Program-made: the position numbers and the translations under genes | DNA from: Dermatemys mawii | Lineage: Eukaryota > Chordata > Testudines > Dermatemydidae | Direction of reading: 5' to 3' | NCBI GenBank assembly: GCA_007922305.1 | Contig: ML677351.1 | Coordinates: forward strand, 14,426,749-14,490,748 | DNA length: 64,000 nt | Notes under the pieces: model-generated | Seen by the model: the letters and a program-made list of their open reading frames with translations, nothing else | Told to the model about the DNA's origin: nothing | Database searches by the model: none | Shown here: one piece after another, positions 57,965-64,000 of the stretch | How the letters are laid out: every line of letters starts with the position of its first letter | Numbering within the stretch: position 1 is the first letter of the stretch

Positions 57965-59197
57965 ATATATTATGAACTTGCAGGTGTGTTGATGTACGAA
58001 GACCTTAGAATGTACTCTGCCAGATCCAAGGCATTGTTTTTAGCATATATTAGAAATTGTTGCATTGTTGACATATATAAAGTTAAATGCATGAATTAAT
58101 TCAGCAGTACTCTCCTGATTTGGCTTTCAGGACTAGTGTCCAATCTGGGGGAGCAGTTCCTTAGATGCACCTGATTTGGAGGTGATTAATGCTAATAATC
58201 TCCCAAGAGAAGGGTATTGTGATGGTCAATACCTGAAGAATGATTACTTAGTAAAAATATAGTTCTTTGAGTAATTAGATCCACATTCCACCATCTTTGA
58301 ATATTAGACATATTCTGAATAAGCGGAAGGGAATTGGAGCTGTTTCATGTCTTTGGTTCCTTATCAAGTTGTTAGGTCTGAATGCTCAGCTCTTTGAGGA
58401 AAGATGAGCCCTAATCGCCATGGTTTCCCAGAGGATTCCAATCGCTGTGCAAGAATACATGGGCTCCCAAGACTGAGAATCTATGTTGTCAGTCTACTCA
58501 AATAATTAATAGGTAAGGAACCCTTCTTTTGTATTGTTACTGTTGGGAAGGCGGTTATACTGAATTTAGATCTTGCACGTACCCAAGAGTAGTGAACTGT
58601 GTTGTCCAAATTTGTTTCTGCTTTCAGGAAATATGTTGTTCGTTTTCTTAGTGGGTACAATATTTTGATGGGGCTCTGTGGTTATAAGATAGCAACAGAA
58701 TAAGGAGCAGAGAGTTTCTTGCTTTGTATTGTGTTTTGAAAATTACCATCTCTGTTGTCTGTGCAGGTTTGTTCTAAGGATGCAGACTTGAAATCACTGG
58801 GGAGAAAGAAAGACTTGCAGTTCTAATCTTTCCTTGTGTTGCCTCTGGTCAGGCACTGGATTGTTTTTCTGTTTTTGTTCCTCTGGGTGGCATCTGTCTT
58901 CAGGAAAAATCTCCTTACTGCAAAGCAGAGACTGCTTAACTGTGACTGTTTCACTATTGCTGCTACTGGCTCTTAGGCTGAATTAATTACCTAAGCAGTT
59001 GTAATATAGGTGCCTGAAAGGTTTGTGACTTGTTGGGGAAGAAAGGAGGTGTTAAAAGAATTACTCTTATCTCTGCTTTTTCACTGATTTCTGACTAACC
59101 TCTGTCTAATAAGATTCCATAGTTCACACGTGCAGAACAGTTTTTGTGCTACTTGGCACGTGTTTTGTTTGTATTAACATCCTCCTCTGTGGCCTTA
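57965..59197. other. Intron, nothing recognised
   Basis: AT-rich, no frame over 60 codons and no transposon end seen. Confidence 0.5.
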
Positions 59198-59840
59198 TTA
59201 GAGTCATAGATTCCAAGACCAGAAGGGACTATTGTGGTCATGTAGTCTGACCTCCTGTATAACACAGGACATAAAACTTCCAGAAAATAATTCCTAGAGC
59301 ATATCTTCAGGGGAGAAAACAATCTTGATTTAAAAAGTACCAGTGATGGAGAATCTACCAAGATCCCTTGGTCATTTTTCCGTTGGTTAATTACCCTCAC
59401 TGTTACGGTATAAATTTTTATTTCCAATCTGAATTTGTCTAGCTTCAACTTCCAGGCATTGGATCATGTTATACCTTTCTTTGCTAGATTGAAGAGCTCA
59501 TTATTAAATATTTGTTACCCATGTAGATACTTAACAGACTGTAATCAAGTCAACCTTTTACCTTCTCTTTGTTATGCTCAATAGATGGAGCTTTGTTTCT
59601 CTGACTATAAGGTATGATTTGTAATCCTTTAATCGTTACCATGGCTCTTCTCTGAACACTTTATAATTTATTAACATCCTTCTTGAATTATGGACCTCAG
59701 AACTGTACACAGTATTCCAGCAATGGTCACACCATTACGAAGTCTAGAGGTAAAATAACCTCTTTGCCACAGCATCATTCAGGTAGCCTATGTTCAGCTG
59801 ACTGTCTACCATGACCCCCAAGTCATATTGTCTTTAGCAT
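59198..59840 (-). mobile_element. CR1 LINE 3' part
   Basis: Inverted CR1 3' end: GAGTCATAGATTCCAAGACC, AGAAGGGACTATTGTGGTCA, CCTCCTGTATAACACAGGAC, GAATTTGTCTAGCTTCAACT, ACTGTACACAGTATTCCAGC, ACCATGACCCCCAAGTC. The reverse-transcriptase part is not present. Confidence 0.85.
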
Positions 59841-60059
59841 AAAAGTATTTCAAATATTTGTATACAGTGAAACAAGATTTTTCCTCAAGTCCCCAGTGAA
59901 TAACTACCCAAGTATAATTTCACTTTCTTGTTGTATTTATCAAATGTACTTTGTTCTTTAATTGTGTACAAAATACATTAATAATAAAATTGACCTAGTG
60001 TCACTTGGAGGACTCAACTTAAATTCCACTTTTAAAGGTCTCAGTGCAATAAACATGCT
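59841..60059. other. Intron, nothing recognised
   Basis: Short AT-rich spacer. Confidence 0.5.
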
Positions 60060-60160
60060 AAGCCTTGTCTAGACTAGGATAAAAAGTGTTTATTAAAAAA
60101 CAAAACAGGAGTGGATGGTGGAGAACAGGTTTTAAAACCGTAGTATAGACAGAGCAAGGT
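60060..60160. mobile_element. Small Harbinger-type MITE
   Basis: AAGCCTTGTCTAGACTAGG at the left; CGTAGTATAGACAGAGCAAG (reversed CTTGCTCTGTCTATACTACG) at the right. Confidence 0.6.
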
Positions 60161-61149
60161 ATATGTCAACCAGTGCTCAGTCAATAGAAATGAACTCTCT
60201 CTCAGAACAGTGGAGGAGAGTTATTTCCATGAGAAGTCCTTCACTGAAAATTCAATGCCAGCCACTCCCAACATTTGGACTATAAAGGATTTTATAGGTC
60301 AAACTCAATACCTCAAATTGCACTTGGAAACAAATTACAACCCAGTATAGATTTGCGTGAGACAATATTAAAATATGTTGCTGCATTCCATACTAGCTTA
60401 ATATTCTTTTGCTCTTCAGGTATAGTTCCATTGCAATAATCCAACCTGGAAAGATCAGTGAAGGAGGAAAGGGCTTTAAATGTTCACCTGATTTTGGTGA
60501 ATGGAAAGTTTCCCTGTCAGGTATAGACACCTATGCCATAAGGTTCTGCAGAATGAAAGCTTTCGTTTTAAAAAAATCTATTCCAAATGGTTGCAAACAT
60601 AACCTTCGCGCTATAAAATGAATGTGCACTGAAGCAGATTTGTCATGTTTTGTCTGCAGATACGCTACTCCAGTGCCTCTGCCACTGCTCACAGCTTTGT
60701 CAGATAGTGGCAGAGTAAAGTTAATAAGACTTATTAGTTTCATATTCAGAACCTTGTGGGAAGCAGAAAAGCCATAAAGAATGTCAATTTCATTCAGCAA
60801 CCATTCTGAGCCTAGCACATTTTCAAATGATAACTCATAATTAGCGCTGCTGAGAGCATAACAAAAGGTTGACTATGCACAGCAGAATCAAATGTTGTTT
60901 TTAAAACTATAGGAAATAGCTTTCAGTTTTCCTTAAGCCATAGCCATATGTTTGTATGTATGTATAGTTTATATACTGGGTAATGTAATCTGTTTTCATT
61001 TACTAGCTAACATAGGAGTATTTCTCAAGATAGGGCAAAATTAATTTGGCTTACAGTTGCAATGATGGAGCTTTTTTTCTCCTACTGGAGAATAGTGCCA
61101 TTTACTAGTTTAATCTGTACTGAAATCCAGACTTCATGGAAATGTGTGT
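60161..61149. other. Intron; old repeats only
   Basis: Around 60420-60450 TTGCAATAATCCAACCTGG looks like an old LINE-derived word I cannot assign. Copy B of the unnamed repeat is at about 60650-60800. Confidence 0.35.
60650..60800 (-). repeat. Unnamed ancient dispersed repeat, copy B
   Basis: Read on the minus strand: GTCTTATTAACTTTACTCTG, then GCTGTGAGCAG, then ATCTGCAGAC, in the same order as copies A (48.6 kb) and C (4.9 kb). Confidence 0.45.
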
Positions 61150-61290
61150 TCTGAAGCTTAATACACTAATAACCTCCTTGCTCCTATTCCAGATACCCCT
61201 GTCTATGTATCCAAGAATTGTGTTAGCCCTTTTTGGCCACAGCATCCTACTGAGATGTTTGTAATGTGCGTTGAGCTCACCTGTTGGAGG
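61150..61290 (-). mobile_element. CR1 LINE fragment
   Basis: ATAACCTCCTTGCTCC, CAGATACCCCTGTCTATG, TCCAAGAATTGTGTTAGCCC and TTTTTGGCCACAGCATCC are the segment that follows ACAGTATTCCAGC in CR1 3' ends, in the same orientation as the 59198 copy. Confidence 0.7.
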
Positions 61291-61690
61291 GTGCTTTAGA
61301 AGAGCCAACTACCATTGCTGCTTCAGATGAAAATTAAATGTCTGAATTTCCGCATGGACATTTTAACAAGATGCATATTGGCCCAATTAAGGTTGGGGTG
61401 AGTTTCCCTGCTGGTATATTTTGAGACTTTTTTGCTCAAGGGAAAACTTTAAAAATAAATTTCTGCTGAGTGGGGAAATTTTCCCCTCTTCTCTGCAATG
61501 AAAAATACTTTCCCACAGACGTTGGGGAAAAGCCTGATTTCAAGGCCTGCCTCTCAGCTAATAAAATTACTTTCCAGGTCTCCACGATTACAGAGTATAC
61601 CATGGTGTCAAACGGACTCTGTACCATAATTTTTTAAATTTTTTTTCTGCTCTGTATGAAACTGATTCTTTGAAATTTGCCCCACTAGTG
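61291..61690. other. Intron, nothing recognised
   Basis: Short spacer before a hAT element. Confidence 0.5.
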
Positions 61691-62369
61691 CAGTGGTTTT
61701 CGAACTGCGGGTCGCGACCCAGTACTGGGTTGTGGAATGTAAGACACTGGGTCACGACGGCTCTGGTCAGCACCACCGACCAGGATGTTAAAAGTCCCAT
61801 CAGTCGTGCTGCCTAGCTAAGGCAGGTTAGTCCCTCTCTGTTCTGACACCACGCTGTGCCCTGGAAGGGGCCAGCAGCAGATCTGGCTCTTGTAGGGCTA
61901 CGGGACTCTGCGCGCCGCACTGGCTCCGTACTCCAATTGGCCAGTTCCCGTCCAGTTGGGGGTGGGGGTGGTACCTGCAGGCGAGAGCCATTGCGGAGCC
62001 ACTTGCGCACCTCTGCCTAGGAGCCAGACCTGCTGCTGGCTGCTTTTGGGGCACAGTGTGGTCCGCAGTGCCAGGACAGATAGGAAGCCTGCCTTAGCAC
62101 CCCCCCTGCACCATTGACCAGGAGCCAGCCCCGCGCCCCAATCTCCTGCCACAGCCTTGAGCCCCCCAATCCAGAGCCCCTTTCTGCACCCTAAATCCCT
62201 CATCCACAGCCCCACTCTCGAGTCTGAACCCCTCCCACACCCTGAACCCCTAATTCCCAGACCTGAGCCCCTCCCATTCCCCAAACCCCTCATTCCCAGC
62301 TCCATTGAGTCGTGGGCATCAACAATTTTCTTCAACTGGGTCGTGAAAAAAAAGAGTTGAAAACCACTG
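61691..62369. mobile_element. hAT element with CAGTGGTTTTC ends
   Basis: Ends CAGTGGTTTTCGAACT and (reversed) CAGTGGTTTTCAACTC; GGGTCGCGACCC near the left and GGGTCGTGA near the right. Flanks CACTAGTG and TCCTAATG agree at 5 of 8. The C-rich part at 62100-62300 explains the proline-rich frames. Confidence 0.75.
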
Positions 62370-63317
62370 TCCTAATGCATACTGTTTTAGCCCTTATATC
62401 AAGCATTTCTGTCCTTTGTACCTTCTCTGAGCCCTAGAACTTTTTTTTTTCTTTTTGCTTTGCATTGACCTTGGTTGACTTCACATTTATGGTGCTAACA
62501 AGCTAGATTTCAGAGACACTGGACTGTTCTTCAAGTTGAAGGTGAGATGCTGTGAAATAAGTACCCATTGTATTATGGGATAGCAGAGACAAGGAAAAGA
62601 GAGATTTGAGAGGAGGGAAATTGCTGTCTTTCCATATAGCCCTAATCAGCAAAGAAAGAAAGAAAAAGTATGAAAAAGGCTGTCTGCTTGTTCTCCTTGG
62701 GAATATATTTTAGTTGTTACTATTTCTATAGCTATTTACAAACATTAATTTAGATAACTGATTTTATTGTGGTACTGTGATATACTGAACTCATTTGTTT
62801 TTTATTAAATGCACGGTAGCGTGTCCGTATTCTTTTGTTTCTTCTGTGCAAGACAGAGTACTGGTTTCAGATTACTACTCAAAAACAGGCAAACAGCACT
62901 TAAATCACAATTCTGTGATTATTTTTTTTTTTTAAAAAAACCATCCTATCAAGGAAATTTAAGGGATCTAGTAACCACTTTGTAAATTGATTGTGAGATT
63001 AAGAAAAACAGCCTGACTTTAACATGTCTTACCTGTTTTTGGCTATAAACCTTCTCCAAGTTGGTCCTGCATCAGATCTTGATCAACTTGATAGTAGGAT
63101 GAGGTTGTTCTGGAAGCTGCTGAATGAGGAAGGACATTTTCTGATATATGTGTGGGAGGAAGCTTGTACAAAAATAAAGCTCTTGTGGAGGAGGACCTTG
63201 AATGCTGATGGAAATATCCATCATATCAGAGATAATGGAAGGTTTTGAGTATAAATGGGGCATCTCGATCTATAGTGGGGTTATTGGTAGAACTCAGTTG
63301 CCTGTTCTGTGGCCATC
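62370..63317. other. Intron, nothing recognised
   Basis: AT-rich; A and T runs near 62437 and 62925. No gene-like signal. Confidence 0.5.
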
Positions 63318-63402
63318 ATAGAATCACAGAACTGGAAGGGACCTCAAGAGGTCATCTAGTCCAGTTCCCTGCACTCAAGGCAGGGACTAAGTATTATCTA
63401 GA
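63318..63402 (-). mobile_element. CR1 LINE 3' end fragment
   Basis: CATAGAATCACAGAACTGG, AAGGGACCTCAAGAGGTCAT and CTAGTCCAGTTCCCTGCACT are the inverted extreme 3' end of CR1. It is interrupted by or adjoins the hAT end at 63403. Confidence 0.85.
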
Positions 63403-64000
63403 CCGGGGTTGGCAAAATTTTTGGCCCGAGGTCCACATCAGGGTTGCAAAATTGTATGGAGGGCCGGGTAGGGAAGGCTGTGCCTCCGCAAACAGCCTGG
63501 CCTCACCCCCATCCAACCTCCTCCCAGTTCCCGTCCACTGACTCCCCCTCTCAGAATCCCCGACCCATCCAACCCCCCTCGCTCCTTGTCCCCTGACTGC
63601 CCCCTCCAGAGATGCCCCACCCTACCCACCCACCCAGGACCCTACCCCTTATCTAAACCCCCCCGACAACCTCTTCCTGAGACCCCCTCACCCTAACTGC
63701 CCCCCAGGACTCCATCCCCTATCCAACCCCCCTGCTCCCTGTCCCCTGAATGCCTCAACTCCTATTCACACCCCTGCCCCCTACAGATCCCTGGGACTCC
63801 CACTTCTGTCCAACCCCCCCGTTCCCTGACCACCATCCCCAGAACCTCTGCCCCATCCAACCACCCCCTCTCCTTGTCCCCTAAACCCCCCTCCCCCACT
63901 CAGGACTCCCTGCCCCTTATCCAATCCCCCGGTTCCCCTTACCATGCCGCTCAGAGCCGTGGGTCTGACAGCCTTGCAGAGCCAGACACGCTGCCCTGCA
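63403..64000. mobile_element. hAT element, cut by the window end
   Basis: Begins CCGGGGTTGGCAAAATTTTT, a hAT-like left end, followed by GGCCC words and C-rich filler (CCCTGACTGCCCC units) like the interior of the 33975 element. It ends at the window edge in GAGCCAGACACGCTGCCC, the word that flanks the palindromes there. The right end is outside. Confidence 0.7.

Larger units (their letters stand above)
1886..64000 (+). other. POU2F1: POU2F1 intron 1 (rest of window)
   Basis: From the donor at 1886 to the window end I found no acceptor followed by the expected second-exon start. POU2F1 has a very long first intron in mammals, so a 62-kb stretch without a coding exon is not surprising. Non-coding or alternative first exons cannot be excluded by eye. 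Confidence 0.7.

Overview
The window looks like nuclear DNA of a non-mammalian amniote, most likely a turtle; a crocodilian is the second choice. The grounds are dense hAT-type elements with 8-bp target duplications, CR1 3' ends, MIR-like SINEs, and a two-gene PIF/Harbinger element. No prokaryotic gene, operon, CRISPR array or virus-like gene cluster is visible. Almost all open reading frames here are chance frames in intron or transposon sequence.

The only host gene I recognise is POU2F1 (Oct-1), plus strand. A CpG island at about 1300-2740 carries three NRF1-type palindromes. Its ATG at 1825 begins MADGGAASQDESSAA and ends in a splice donor after base 1885, in the phase the known protein needs. 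No second exon was found, so bases 1886 to 64000 are read as intron 1, which is long in this gene.

The intron is full of transposons. hAT-type elements with 8-bp target duplications (nine perfect, the others with one or two mismatches) lie at 11007-11237, 11947-12885, 13709-14482, 16348-17534, 18378-18664, 18965-19797, 28975-29476, 32969-33234, 33975-35220, 44874-45295, 48922-49363, 49812-50238, 49880-50006, 50630-50818, 51120-51421 and 52215-52457. Further hAT-like elements, with doubtful or unseen duplications, lie at 9646-10567, 14956-15229, 16183-17927, 61691-62369 and 63403-64000 (cut by the window end). A pogo/Tigger-like element with TA duplication is at 6074-6671. Small Harbinger-type repeats with GTCTACAC-like ends, CR1 fragments, MIR-like SINEs, one solo LTR (57300-57964) and one LTR end (about 46725-47047) fill in between.

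The most gene-like transposon is the Harbinger element at 29534-33767. It has a plus-strand Myb/SANT-type gene with a visible intron and a minus-strand DDE transposase, meeting tail to tail at adjacent poly(A) signals. Both genes are broken, and the transposase is also split by a 266-bp hAT element. The hAT element at 16348-17534 keeps a BED-finger start of a transposase with one zinc cysteine changed to arginine.

The remaining intron is AT-rich, with no recognised gene. Points worth a look there are a pair of perfect octamer motifs 21 bp apart near 40.8 kb, a CTCF-like site near 42.1 kb, and an unnamed old repeat seen three times (about 4.9, 48.6 and 60.7 kb). I saw no convincing previously undescribed biological system.
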